Source: Streptomyces luteolifulvus
Lineage (GTDB): Bacteria; Actinomycetota; Actinomycetes; Streptomycetales; Streptomycetaceae
Assembly: GCF_008806595.1 (NCBI RefSeq)
Contig: NZ_VZRB01000012.1
Location: forward strand, 62,001 to 126,000
DNA: 64,000 nt
Direction of reading: 5' to 3'
The translations under genes and the position numbers were made by a program. Shown piece by piece: positions 17,526-25,542 of this stretch (positions are counted from its first letter, which is position 1; each line of letters starts with the position of its first letter). The notes under the pieces are model-generated. The model searched no databases, was not told the DNA's origin, and was given only the letters and a program-made list of their open reading frames with translations.

Positions 17526-18784
17526 CCGCACGCCGTGCGGCGAGTCGGTCCCGGCGGAGCAGCACCTGTTTCCTGCTCGATCACGATCCGTCGGGTCTTC
17601 TCCCTGCTTCTCGTCAGCGCTGCCTCGTCGACGGAGATCACAGTGACGTCCAGGCCCACGCGTTCGTGGAAGGCGAGTTGCACCGCCTCACACAACGACG
17701 GTGGGGCTTCCGCTTCCAGGAACAGCTCGTCGTCGGATCCGCAGCGCCGTACGATTCCTCGCCATTCGGCGCTCGCCGGCAGCATCCCCGTAACGATCTC
17801 CGCTACCGCGGACGGATACATGAGGACGCCGCCGATCTTGAGGGCATCGTCGGCGCGGCCGATGATCCGGGAGACTCGGGTCGGTGCGGCAGGCTCACCG
17901 GCGGTGACACGCACAAGATCGCGGGTGCGGTAACGGATCAGTGGACTGCGAGAGGGACTGCGGCTGGTGATCGTCAGCTCTCCGACCGCACCGGGCGCCA
18001 CAGGCTCGTCGGCCTTCAGGTCCAGAACCTCGATGCAAAAGTCCTGGGTGTTCAATTCAAGTTCGGCCACCTCAGGATCGGGTGCGAAGGCGACCGACGG
18101 GCCGTAGGTCTCGGTGAGGCCGTAGAGTTCGATCCACTGGAAGCCGTCGGGGAGGCGGGCCAGAAGCGTACGTCGAAGTGCTGATTCGGCCGCCTCTGCG
18201 CCGATGAAACCTAGTCTCAGCCCTGTGCCCTTCAGGTCGAAGCCGGTCGCCTCTGCTGTCTCGACGAGGCGGCGCAGGTAGGACGGGGTGGCGCTGATCG
18301 CTGTGCCGACTCCGCCGGCCAGCATGTGGAGGACTCCAGCCGGGCTTGTCGGTCCGAGCGGAACGACGCACGCACCGCTGCGGTGGGCGAGCAGATCGAG
18401 GATCGGGCCGCCGACCCACAGGCCGTAGCAGTGCGTGTTCAGGAGCGCATCGCTCGAGGTCACGCCCACCCGTCGGCCCACTTTCTCCAACCATGTTCCG
18501 ACCCGGGTGAGATCCGCCTGGTCGAACGCGACGAAGAGCCGGTCGCCGGTCGTTCCTGAAGTGGCGACGACACGGTGGGCACCCGCCGGTCCGCCGGCGG
18601 ACAGGGGGAACCTCCCGTAGTGGGCGGTCTTCTGTTTGTCGAACGTCGGCAAGCCGTCGAGGCGAGACGTGTCAGCACCGGCGAGAAGGTCGCGATAGAA
18701 CGGTATGCCCGCGACCGCCGTCCGTACGAGCTCGCCGACCCAGGCTTGGTCATCAGCAGCGCGATCTTGCATGGATGCGGCCAT
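17522..18784 (-). CDS. Phenylacetate-CoA ligase (PaaK)-like adenylating enzyme
   Basis: 420 residues of the acyl-adenylate superfamily, PaaK branch. It contains VVATSGTTGDRLFVAFDQ (P-loop-like ATP motif), WIELYGLTETYGPSVAF (adenine/acyl motif), LIRYRTRDLVRV and RIIGRADDALKIGGVLMYPS (hinge), and a C-terminal lobe with SREKTRRIVIEQ. PaaK-type enzymes activate aryl-acetic acids or amino acids as AMP esters, with or without CoA transfer. The ATG shares an A with the upstream stop (TGATG), so it is translationally coupled to the dioxygenase gene. An aryl acid made by that dioxygenase is an attractive substrate, by inference. Confidence 0.82.
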   Translation of the reverse strand: MAASMQDRAADDQAWVGELVRTAVAGIPFYRDLLAGADTSRLDGLPTFDKQKTAHYGRFPLSAGGPAGAHRVVATSGTTGDRLFVAFDQADLTRVGTWLEKVGRRVGVTSSDALLNTHCYGLWVGGPILDLLAHRSGACVVPLGPTSPAGVLHMLAGGVGTAISATPSYLRRLVETAEATGFDLKGTGLRLGFIGAEAAESALRRTLLARLPDGFQWIELYGLTETYGPSVAFAPDPEVAELELNTQDFCIEVLDLKADEPVAPGAVGELTITSRSPSRSPLIRYRTRDLVRVTAGEPAAPTRVSRIIGRADDALKIGGVLMYPSAVAEIVTGMLPASAEWRGIVRRCGSDDELFLEAEAPPSLCEAVQLAFHERVGLDVTVISVDEAALTRSREKTRRIVIEQETGAAPPGPTRRTACG

Positions 18785-19878
18785 CAGACGTCCTCGTCAC
18801 GGGCAACACCGTCTGGGTGGCCATCCATCGTCGCCTGAACCGCCTCGAACAGGGCTCTGACGTTGTTGGCGCCGAATCCCACTGCCCCGGAGCGCTGAAT
18901 GAGTTCGATGAAGAACGTTCCGTGACGTGTGATGGGCCGGGTGAACAGCTGAAACAGCAGGCCTTGGTCGTCGGCATCGACCAGGATCCCCAGTCGGCGC
19001 AACGTCTCCCACGGTACGGGCACTTCGCGCAGGCGCTGCTGCGCCTGGTCGTAGTAGGCATCAGGGACCGGCAGGAACTCAAGGCCGGATGACCGGAGAG
19101 ACTCGACCGCGGCAAACAGGTCGTCATGGCCGAATGCGGCGTGCTGGACTCCCGGTCCGGCGTGGGCATCGAGGAATCGCTGAGTCTGCCCCGTGCTCGC
19201 CGGGCTGACCGGTTCGGTGAGCACCACGGTGAAGCCGAGTGCTGACCGGAGCACGATACTGCGCATGCCCGTGGCTTTGTTGCCCACTTCATCAAGGCTG
19301 TCGGCGTCGGCGCGTTGCAGTCCGAAGACCTTCTCGTAGGCGGATGCCACCATGTCGGCGGATCCCCGCGGCAGGCAGTACCCGACGTGATCGATCATCC
19401 CCATCCGCGGGCCCTCCCGTGCAGCAGGCCCCCAGAAGGAAGGTGCCCGTCGAACCGAGTGGCAGACCGTCCCGTCGTCGAAGAGGTCGATTCTCGGGGC
19501 GTCCGGTGTCCCCCAAACTCTGGCGCCGTGGGCAACGGCCCTGTTGGCCACCGCGGCAGGGTCGGCGCAGACGAGCGCAACGTCGGCGACCGTGTCGCCA
19601 TGCTGCCCGACGTGGCGAGCGATCGGGTTCTCCTCCGACATACCCTGCCGGAGGATTACCCGGACACCACCATTGACCAAGAAGACCGCCTCTTCATCCG
19701 GCTTGCGTTCAGAGGGCGCGCCGACGAGTTGGAAGCCGAGCACTGCGGTGAGAAGGTGCTGAGTCGAGCTGAGGTCGGCAACCCATAGTTCGAGAGCGTC
19801 GAGTGCGATGTCCCGGCCCGTCGACACGGTGGAGGGCGTGCCGGCTGAAGAGGACGGCCCGGTAGCTGTCGGTCTCAT
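18784..19878 (-). CDS. 4-Hydroxymandelate synthase/HPPD-like dioxygenase
   Basis: 364 residues with two VOC domains. The metal triad fits H164 (MIDHVGYC), H246 (GVQHAAFG) and E325 (TFFIELIQR), and the C-terminal GFGANNVRALFEAV helix gates the active site. The stretch VLRSALGFTVVLTEP resembles hydroxymandelate synthase (as I recall the vancomycin-pathway enzyme, VVQSASGAVTLTLIEP) more than the HPPD form with FPLNEP. Such enzymes use Fe(II) and O2 to decarboxylate an aryl-pyruvate, giving a mandelate or homogentisate. It is coupled by TGATG to the PaaK-like gene. HPPD activity remains possible; no other tyrosine-catabolism genes are nearby. Confidence 0.8.
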   Translation of the reverse strand: MRPTATGPSSSAGTPSTVSTGRDIALDALELWVADLSSTQHLLTAVLGFQLVGAPSERKPDEEAVFLVNGGVRVILRQGMSEENPIARHVGQHGDTVADVALVCADPAAVANRAVAHGARVWGTPDAPRIDLFDDGTVCHSVRRAPSFWGPAAREGPRMGMIDHVGYCLPRGSADMVASAYEKVFGLQRADADSLDEVGNKATGMRSIVLRSALGFTVVLTEPVSPASTGQTQRFLDAHAGPGVQHAAFGHDDLFAAVESLRSSGLEFLPVPDAYYDQAQQRLREVPVPWETLRRLGILVDADDQGLLFQLFTRPITRHGTFFIELIQRSGAVGFGANNVRALFEAVQATMDGHPDGVARDEDV

Positions 19879-19908
19879 GGGTGGCGTTCTCCAGAGGCCG
19901 GTTGATCA

Positions 19909-20274
19909 CTACAGGGTGATCACGTGGTCGGGTGGATTTGTAGACAGGGCCGCGTACAGGTCGGGGAAGCAGCCGACAGTGACGCCGTCGATGGTGTCCT
20001 GCGGGGCACAGTCGCCAGGTTCCCCTTTTGCCAAGCCGCGTTCAAGGGCGCACTGATCGCACATCATGAGCAGCATGCCCGTTTCGCGCGCGACCTGCTC
20101 GAGACGCTCGCCGATGGGATCGCCGCTGCGCAGGACGTAGTTGTTGTCGTCGAAGAAGAACATGCCAACGACGTCGACGCCGTGGTTGCCCTGCTCGAGC
20201 TGGGGCAGAATCATCTTGCCGAGCTTGTAGCTTGCGGTGTGTCCCGAGGTGGCGAATACATACGCGACCCGCAT
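19909..20274 (-). CDS. DsrE-like small cysteine protein
   Basis: 121 residues from the ATG at 20274, which has a clear AGGAG seven bases upstream; a longer frame upstream lacks one. The Rossmann-like start MRVAYVFATSGHTASYKLGKM and GMFFFDDNNYVLRSGDPIGERL are typical of DsrE/DsrF-like proteins. Cysteines fall at 72 and 75 (MMCDQC), 89 and 102 (VTVGCFPDL). DsrE-like proteins carry sulfur or selenium on Cys, or bind small ligands. I recall a DsrE-related family named SaoD in annotation pipelines, but I cannot verify membership. The gene is 22 bp downstream of the CCAEP radical SAM gene, suggesting a functional pair. Confidence 0.75.
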   Translation of the reverse strand: MRVAYVFATSGHTASYKLGKMILPQLEQGNHGVDVVGMFFFDDNNYVLRSGDPIGERLEQVARETGMLLMMCDQCALERGLAKGEPGDCAPQDTIDGVTVGCFPDLYAALSTNPPDHVITL

Positions 20275-20296
20275 AGTCAGCTCCTGTTCGGTCGGA

Positions 20297-21709
20297 TCAG
20301 AGGTGAGCCAATTGCTCATCGGTGGGCTCGGCGCAGCAGTACCAGGGTTCGGTGAGCTGCGGAGTGGTGGTCGAAGCGGGCAGCCGACTCAGGTCCGGGT
20401 CAGTCGCCGTGTCGGCGCCGAGCCGGTTGAACGTTGTCCGCCACACGTGGGTGAAGATCTCGCGTCGGTTACGGCTTGCCTTTTGACTGGCCTTCACGAG
20501 CTGCAGGATGTCCTGATGCAGCCGATCAACCTCGGGGTCCGGATTCGACCACGGATGGGCCAGGGCATGGGGGTCGAAGTCGCGGATGAGCGTGCGAACC
20601 TCGTCGAGTTCGAGCAAGCGCGAACCGGACGGAATGAGCAGTCGGATGCTGTACTGCACTGGGGAGACGAGATCCACCAATTCCAGGCGGAGGATGGTCT
20701 GCAGGAACTCCGCGTATCCCGGGAGAGTGGTCCATGGCGTGAAAGCGACGAAGGTGGGATTGAACGCCAGACCGACGTCACGAAGTAATTTGAGGATGTG
20801 GTTGAGGTCTTCGGCCGTGTGGTTCTTGTCCAGCCGCCGAAGGATGTCGTCGTCGACGGCCTCGACTGCAGTGGTCACCAGAACACAACCAGTCCGCTTC
20901 AGCGCCGGGATCAGGTCAGCATGTTTGCGCAGGTGTTCGACCTTGATCGTGACGTCGTAGCTCAGCTCCGGGAACTCTTCGTGCAATCGGGTGACGATCT
21001 TCATCGAATGGGTGGGGGCGTTGAAGAAGTCGGGGTCGCCGAAAGTGATGTGCTCGGCTCCAGCAGCCACCTGTTGGCGAATATCGTCGAGTACCGGTTC
21101 GATTTGCACGACCCGGAAACGGCCTCCGTAGACGGGCACGACTGGGCAGTGTCGGCACAGGTGCTTGCAGCCCCGGGATGCCTCTGTGTACCCGACCGTG
21201 CGGGTCTGTCCCGTCTCCGTCAGAAGGGCAGCGTACCGCTCCAGTCCAGGCAGGCCGGTGCGGTCAGGAACCAGGAACTGCTGACGGCCGAGGGAGACGA
21301 CCGAGCGGCCCTCGGGCTGATCCCCATGGCCCGTGCGGGCCTCGATCAGGTCCCGATAGAGGCCGACGAGGGATTCCTCGAACTCGCCACCCAGGATCGA
21401 GTCTGCACCGAGGCTGCGTAGGTGATCTGCGTTCATCGGGGCGTAGAGACCGTACACGCAGATGTGGGCGCGCCGGTTGAGCATGCGTAGTCGGCGGAGT
21501 ATGGGCTCGGCCATCCTGGTCGCGGTGTGCATCGGCACATAGACGCCGATCAGGAGGGCGTCCTGAACGCAGTCGGCGTCGAATGCGCTGACCGCGAGGT
21601 CTTGCAGGACGACCTCAGCGCCTGCCGCTTTCAGCCAGGCGGCGGGCGAGGCGAGCCCGAACGACTGCCGGCCCAGCTCGTACGTCGAGATCAGCACAAC
21701 ATGATCCAT
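20297..21709 (-). CDS. Radical SAM protein with C-terminal CCAEP tail
   Basis: 470 residues. Residues 1-130 form a Rossmann-like domain resembling B12-binding domains, but the cobalamin DxHxxG motif is absent. The radical SAM core has C181-x3-C185-x2-C188 (RGCKHLCRHC) and continues with HITFGDPDFFN and YDVTIKVEHLRKHADL. The last 15 residues read WYCCAEPTDEQLAHL. This matches what annotation pipelines call CUAEP/CCAEP-tail radical SAM (seleno)proteins, where some homologues have selenocysteine; here both tail positions are Cys. The reaction is unknown to me. It is followed at 22 bp by the DsrE-like gene. Confidence 0.82.
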   Translation of the reverse strand: MDHVVLISTYELGRQSFGLASPAAWLKAAGAEVVLQDLAVSAFDADCVQDALLIGVYVPMHTATRMAEPILRRLRMLNRRAHICVYGLYAPMNADHLRSLGADSILGGEFEESLVGLYRDLIEARTGHGDQPEGRSVVSLGRQQFLVPDRTGLPGLERYAALLTETGQTRTVGYTEASRGCKHLCRHCPVVPVYGGRFRVVQIEPVLDDIRQQVAAGAEHITFGDPDFFNAPTHSMKIVTRLHEEFPELSYDVTIKVEHLRKHADLIPALKRTGCVLVTTAVEAVDDDILRRLDKNHTAEDLNHILKLLRDVGLAFNPTFVAFTPWTTLPGYAEFLQTILRLELVDLVSPVQYSIRLLIPSGSRLLELDEVRTLIRDFDPHALAHPWSNPDPEVDRLHQDILQLVKASQKASRNRREIFTHVWRTTFNRLGADTATDPDLSRLPASTTTPQLTEPWYCCAEPTDEQLAHL

Positions 21710-21829
21710 GCGGCTCCCCCGTTACGTACAGGTCCCTTTCATGTACGGACAGTAACGGCTCTTCCCAGTTTCGGCAACACCGTCGAGGGTCCCGGCATGC
21801 GGTCAGCGTCGCGCACAGAAGACAGGCCT

Positions 21830-23200
21830 TCAGCGCTCGGTGCCGCAGTGGGAGCACGGCTCTCGCAGCACGGGGACGTAGCAGGCGCCTTGGGAGATGT
21901 TGTTGAGCCGCCGTGCGTCATAGGTGGACACAGTCTTCCCGACTGCTTGTTCGCTGACGTAGACGTCGCGCCAGTCCAGTACGTAGGTGACCGGCCGGAT
22001 CTCGACTCGGTAATCGTTCCAGCTGTTCGGTCCAGCCGGTGCCAGATGGGACGGCTCGACATAGCGCTGCGCAACCGCGGCCGCCCCACACCACTCTTTG
22101 CTCACCCGGTCTTCGAGAAGTCGGAGCCGGTCCTGCGGTTGCCAGCGCAACACGAAGACCTCAGTGCCCTGGCAGCCGACAGCGCTCTTGATGACCCAGT
22201 TCTCCTTGTCGGCAGGCAGCACACCCTCTGTGAGCAGGCGAGTGGGTGGTGTCGGCAGGATGGGGTCCTCACAAGCGTAGAGGCGGATCGCATCGTCGAT
22301 GTAGGGCAGGAAAGCCTTGTTACCGAGTACGCCGGTGCCGGGTGCGTTGAGCATCTTGATGCCGGGAATACCGAACACGTCGGACCATGACTGGTCGACA
22401 TAGAAGTTGACCAAGGCCCCGGATCGGCCACCCGCTGCGCTTTGTCTGCCACGTAATTGGCCACGTTCGATGACCGGGATGCCGAGGGTGTCAAGGATCA
22501 TGCGGCGGCGGGCGTTTTCATGCAGTCGCAGTGCCCAGGGACTCTCGCCTGCGGCATCACATCCCAGTACAGCCGCCACGCTGTCGTCGAGGTCGCTGCC
22601 GAGCCGGTGAAGCCACCGCATGATGGCGATCGCCAGATCGGGCGGCCCTTGACAGGTTGAGCAGCCGGGCAGCTGCGTGGCCGAGCGGTACCGGTCTGCG
22701 ACGAAGAAGCTGTCAGCGGATCCTGCGACACACCCGACGTTGTCTTCGAGGACTGTCCACCGGCCCTCCGGGTCACGCACCAGGTCCGGGCCATAGACGA
22801 ACCGGACCTCTTCCCGGCCGCGGCCTCGCCACAGCTTGCGAAGCCCGTCCAGAGACGTCCCCTCGGCGGCAAGAATCTCATCCAGCACGGCCCGGTCAAG
22901 GCCGATGCCGGCGGTGAGAATCTTCTGGGGGCCGAGTGCCAGGTCGGTGAACAGCTGTTGCAGAGCTCTCGCCCTCTGCACCAGTCCCGCTTGAACGACC
23001 GCCCGGTATTCGGCGTCGTCGATGACCACCGGGACCGGGAAAATGCGGGTGTCGTCCCCTAACGGCAGCTCATGAAGCAATTGTGCGAGGGCAGCGGTGG
23101 GGAGCAGGGGGTCCCAACCGGCGCGTCGGCGTAGCGTGTCATACGGCGGACGGAGGGCTCCATGCTGATCGAATGCTTCATCAAACCACGGTCGGTCCAC
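21830..23200 (-). CDS. Circularly permuted ATP-grasp ligase-like protein
   Basis: 456 residues with a GTG start behind GGAGCCTGAGGCG. The segment VRFVYGPDLVRDPEGRWTVLEDNVG is the signature of circularly permuted type 2 ATP-grasp proteins, in which the C-terminal part of the fold comes first. Further nucleotide-binding elements lie near ENWVIKSAVGCQGTEVFVLR and YRVEIRPVTYVL. Two CxxC pairs occur (PGCSTCQG and EPCSHCG), unusual for the family. Such proteins are expected to form amide bonds from a carboxylate, ATP and an amine. It heads the leftward operon and is divergent from the oxygenase gene 440 bp away. Confidence 0.78.
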   Translation of the reverse strand: MDRPWFDEAFDQHGALRPPYDTLRRRAGWDPLLPTAALAQLLHELPLGDDTRIFPVPVVIDDAEYRAVVQAGLVQRARALQQLFTDLALGPQKILTAGIGLDRAVLDEILAAEGTSLDGLRKLWRGRGREEVRFVYGPDLVRDPEGRWTVLEDNVGCVAGSADSFFVADRYRSATQLPGCSTCQGPPDLAIAIMRWLHRLGSDLDDSVAAVLGCDAAGESPWALRLHENARRRMILDTLGIPVIERGQLRGRQSAAGGRSGALVNFYVDQSWSDVFGIPGIKMLNAPGTGVLGNKAFLPYIDDAIRLYACEDPILPTPPTRLLTEGVLPADKENWVIKSAVGCQGTEVFVLRWQPQDRLRLLEDRVSKEWCGAAAVAQRYVEPSHLAPAGPNSWNDYRVEIRPVTYVLDWRDVYVSEQAVGKTVSTYDARRLNNISQGACYVPVLREPCSHCGTER

Positions 23201-23639
23201 CGCCTCAGGCTCCTTACTGCGCGACGTTACGGTTTAGCTGAGCAGTGGGCCGAGTCAGAGCCCGGGAAGCCCATCCGGCGCACTCTGTACAGGGTATGGG
23301 GCTGGGTCTACTTTGGATGCGTTCAGATCTCGGGACAGTAAGATCGGCCGCCATTTCTCTAAATCGGCGGCTGCCTCTGGAATCGCTAAGGACGGCTCGC
23401 ACGTTGGTGCCCAGGTTCGCCGTGAGGTATGAGAGCACCGCCGAGTCCTTTGCGCTGCTTGTCAGGCCTCGGCAGGAAAGCAGCGTGAGGTACCCCGGAG
23501 ATCCGGCCTACTGGTGCATGGCTCCACCAGATCCACGAGGGGGTAGCCCATTCGGTGCGTTTGCAGTTCGTGACGAGGTGACAGCACTGACACCGTTGAA
23601 CGCGTTGGTCAACGCTTCCCGTCAGTAAGGATTGGCTGC
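23201..23639. other. Divergent intergenic region with a possible small ORF (23421-23628, +)
   Basis: This 439-bp stretch separates the two divergent operons of the island and must hold their promoters. I found no convincing -35/-10 pair. On the + strand a frame opens at a GTG at 23245. A more coding-like part from the GTG at 23421 encodes about 68 residues (RYESTAESFALLV ... GDPAYWCMAPPDPRGG ... TALTPLNALVNASRQ) and stops 11 bp before the oxygenase start. The ribosome-binding site is weak. It could be a leader/precursor peptide or mere noise. Confidence 0.3.
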
Positions 23640-24632
23640 ATGTTCCGCGTAGAGCTTCCCACCGACGTGGCAGAGCACCTATACAACGCGTTTGCCGACC
23701 TGCCGTCTCCGAGCGACACCGAGCAGCGTCTGGCACAACTACTGGCATCCTGCTCGATTCTGCCGATCGAAGTGCTTCGCGAGTTGCTGTTCTTCCGCGC
23801 CTCGCCCTACGCATCCAACGCAATTCTGATCAGCGGCTTGCCCATCGACCACGATCTACCGCCTACGCCTGCCGACGGTGCCCCGGAGCCGGTCAAGCAG
23901 GGGGGCATCAGCGAGTCCGCCATCTTGACCATCGCGGCTCTGCTTGGCGAGCCAGTCGCCTACCGTGACGAGAAGAACGGCGCCTTGGTACAAAACGTGT
24001 ACCCCACACGGTCTCGCAAGAACACCCCGTCGAACGAGAGTTCTGCAGCATCCTTAGGCTTTCATACGGAGCTGACGTTCAGCCGTACCGCTGCTGACCG
24101 GCCACTGCACTGTGCAAGCCCGGACTTCGTCCTCCTGCTCGGACTGCGCTGTCCGGCCGACCGGCTGGCCACGACGTCGGTCGTCGACGCCCGGAAGGCT
24201 TGCTCCTGCCTGAGCGAGCGGCAGCTGGCTGTTCTGCGCACGCCTCAGTTCCAGCTGATGGCGCCCTACTCCTTCACTCGCACCGGGGACGGAAGCCGAC
24301 CGTGGTCGTCTCCGGTTGCCCTCCTGCGCGGACCCGACGACGCACCATCGCTGGCTTTCGACAGCGCGTGCGGAGTCAAAGCACTGTCCGCAGAGGCCGA
24401 CGACGCGCTCAAGGCACTGACTGCTGCATGCAACGACCCAGAACTCCACGAGACTGTGCAGCTACAAGCCGGCGACCTACTGGCCATCAACAACAACCGG
24501 GCCGCGCACTCACGCAGTTCGTTCTCAGCTCACTTCGATGGCCGTGATCGGTGGCTGCAGCGGGTCTATGTGCGCCGCAGCATCTGGCCACTTCCGGTCG
24601 AATCGCCGAAATCCTACCGGATCCTCACCTGA
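23640..24632 (+). CDS. Fe(II)/2-oxoglutarate oxygenase, clavaminate-synthase/AsnO-like
   Basis: 330 residues. The facial metal triad is visible as H142 and E144 (LGFHTELTFSRT) and H290 (AINNNRAAHSRSSF), followed by GRDRWLQRVYVRR with an Arg that should bind 2-oxoglutarate. The overall pattern matches the clavaminate synthase/asparagine/arginine oxygenase group, which hydroxylates free or carrier-bound amino acids, usually at C3. It is the first gene of the rightward half of the island, so an amino acid or peptide building block is the probable substrate. Exact substrate unknown. Confidence 0.85.
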   Translation: MFRVELPTDVAEHLYNAFADLPSPSDTEQRLAQLLASCSILPIEVLRELLFFRASPYASNAILISGLPIDHDLPPTPADGAPEPVKQGGISESAILTIAALLGEPVAYRDEKNGALVQNVYPTRSRKNTPSNESSAASLGFHTELTFSRTAADRPLHCASPDFVLLLGLRCPADRLATTSVVDARKACSCLSERQLAVLRTPQFQLMAPYSFTRTGDGSRPWSSPVALLRGPDDAPSLAFDSACGVKALSAEADDALKALTAACNDPELHETVQLQAGDLLAINNNRAAHSRSSFSAHFDGRDRWLQRVYVRRSIWPLPVESPKSYRILT

Positions 24633-24728
24633 CCGGTCGTCACCGTGGAGCCATCGGTCATGAGCACTGTCGTGCTGGCATCCCTGCCCTAAGGGCTGTC
24701 GTCCGTATCCAAAGGGAGGTCTTCTTTG

Positions 24729-25478
24729 ATGGGAACCAAGCCTGGAATGTCCGCCCAGCTGGTGCAGGATTTCATGTCCAGCATCTGGCGGCACGCACAG
24801 GAGCCGCCGGAGGGCTCCTTGACGCACGCACCGAACATCCACCGAACCATCGCTCAGCCCGACCACGCCGAGCACGTGCGGGAACTGAACGGGTTGATCG
24901 AACAACTCGACACGCTGCCCCCCACCCAGCAACGCCTGTTCGCCGCCGCGGTCGACGAGGTTCAGATTCGCTCCAAACTGTGGCTCATCGATCAACTCTC
25001 CAGCCGGCACGATATCGGCAGCGCGACGCTCGTCGTCCTCGGCGCCTGGTACGGAATCCTGCCGCTGCTGTTCAACTGGCGGCTTGCCCAGCCGCCGGCA
25101 CGTATGGTCTGCATCGACATCAGCGCCGACGCCTGCGAGCTCGGCCGGCAGGTGATCGGACAGCTGTACCCCAACATCGAGTACCAGGTCGCCGATGCGA
25201 TGGACCTGGACTACGCAAGCCTCGCTCGCGACCCTTCGTCCGTGCTCATCAATACCATCTGCGAACATCTGCCCGAAGCGGACACCTGGTGGTCGCGTGT
25301 TCCCGTGGGGCAGTTGGCAGTTCTGCAGAGCAACAACTACGACCGCTGCCCAGACCATGTGAACTGCGTCAAGGATCTCGACGAAATGAAGGCTCAGATC
25401 CCGCTGTCCGAGATGCTCTACGAGGGTGTCCTCCGGCTCCCCATCTTCGATCGGTTCATGCTGATCGGGTATCGATGA
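24729..25478 (+). CDS. Class I SAM methyltransferase-like protein
   Basis: 249 residues from the ATG at 24729, with GGGAGG about 11 bp upstream; a TTG directly before it is a less likely start. A helical N-terminus (to about residue 85) precedes a Rossmann core: TLVVLGAWYGILPLLF (motif I), MVCIDISADACELGRQVI, IEYQVADAMDLD and VLINTICEHLPEADTWW. The motif I glycines are reduced to GAWYG, and the order fits a methyltransferase. Its C-terminal part (VLQSNNYDRCPDHVNCVKDLDEM) is unfamiliar. It lies between the oxygenase and the Mur-ligase-like gene; the methyl acceptor is unknown. Confidence 0.65.
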   Translation: MGTKPGMSAQLVQDFMSSIWRHAQEPPEGSLTHAPNIHRTIAQPDHAEHVRELNGLIEQLDTLPPTQQRLFAAAVDEVQIRSKLWLIDQLSSRHDIGSATLVVLGAWYGILPLLFNWRLAQPPARMVCIDISADACELGRQVIGQLYPNIEYQVADAMDLDYASLARDPSSVLINTICEHLPEADTWWSRVPVGQLAVLQSNNYDRCPDHVNCVKDLDEMKAQIPLSEMLYEGVLRLPIFDRFMLIGYR

Positions 25479-25542
25479 GCACGGATCACCTCTGGTGTCG
25501 ACCTGCGACACGTGCAGCGGACCAGGCATTGAGCGGGCTGTG

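Noticed and set aside
20297..21709. Selenocysteine (TGA) in the radical SAM tail
   Set aside because: The tail reads YCC from ordinary Cys codons, and the stop codon comes after the full CCAEP tail; no SECIS-like need.
21720..21757. Repeated cgttac/gtaacg and cgtaca/tgtacg elements upstream of the CCAEP radical SAM gene
   Set aside because: The two repeat pairs do not share a centre and no -10/-35 is placed suitably; too weak to call an operator.
23245..23420. Upstream extension of the small ORF in the divergent region
   Set aside because: Codon use in this part is not Streptomyces-like and there is no RBS at the GTG at 23245.
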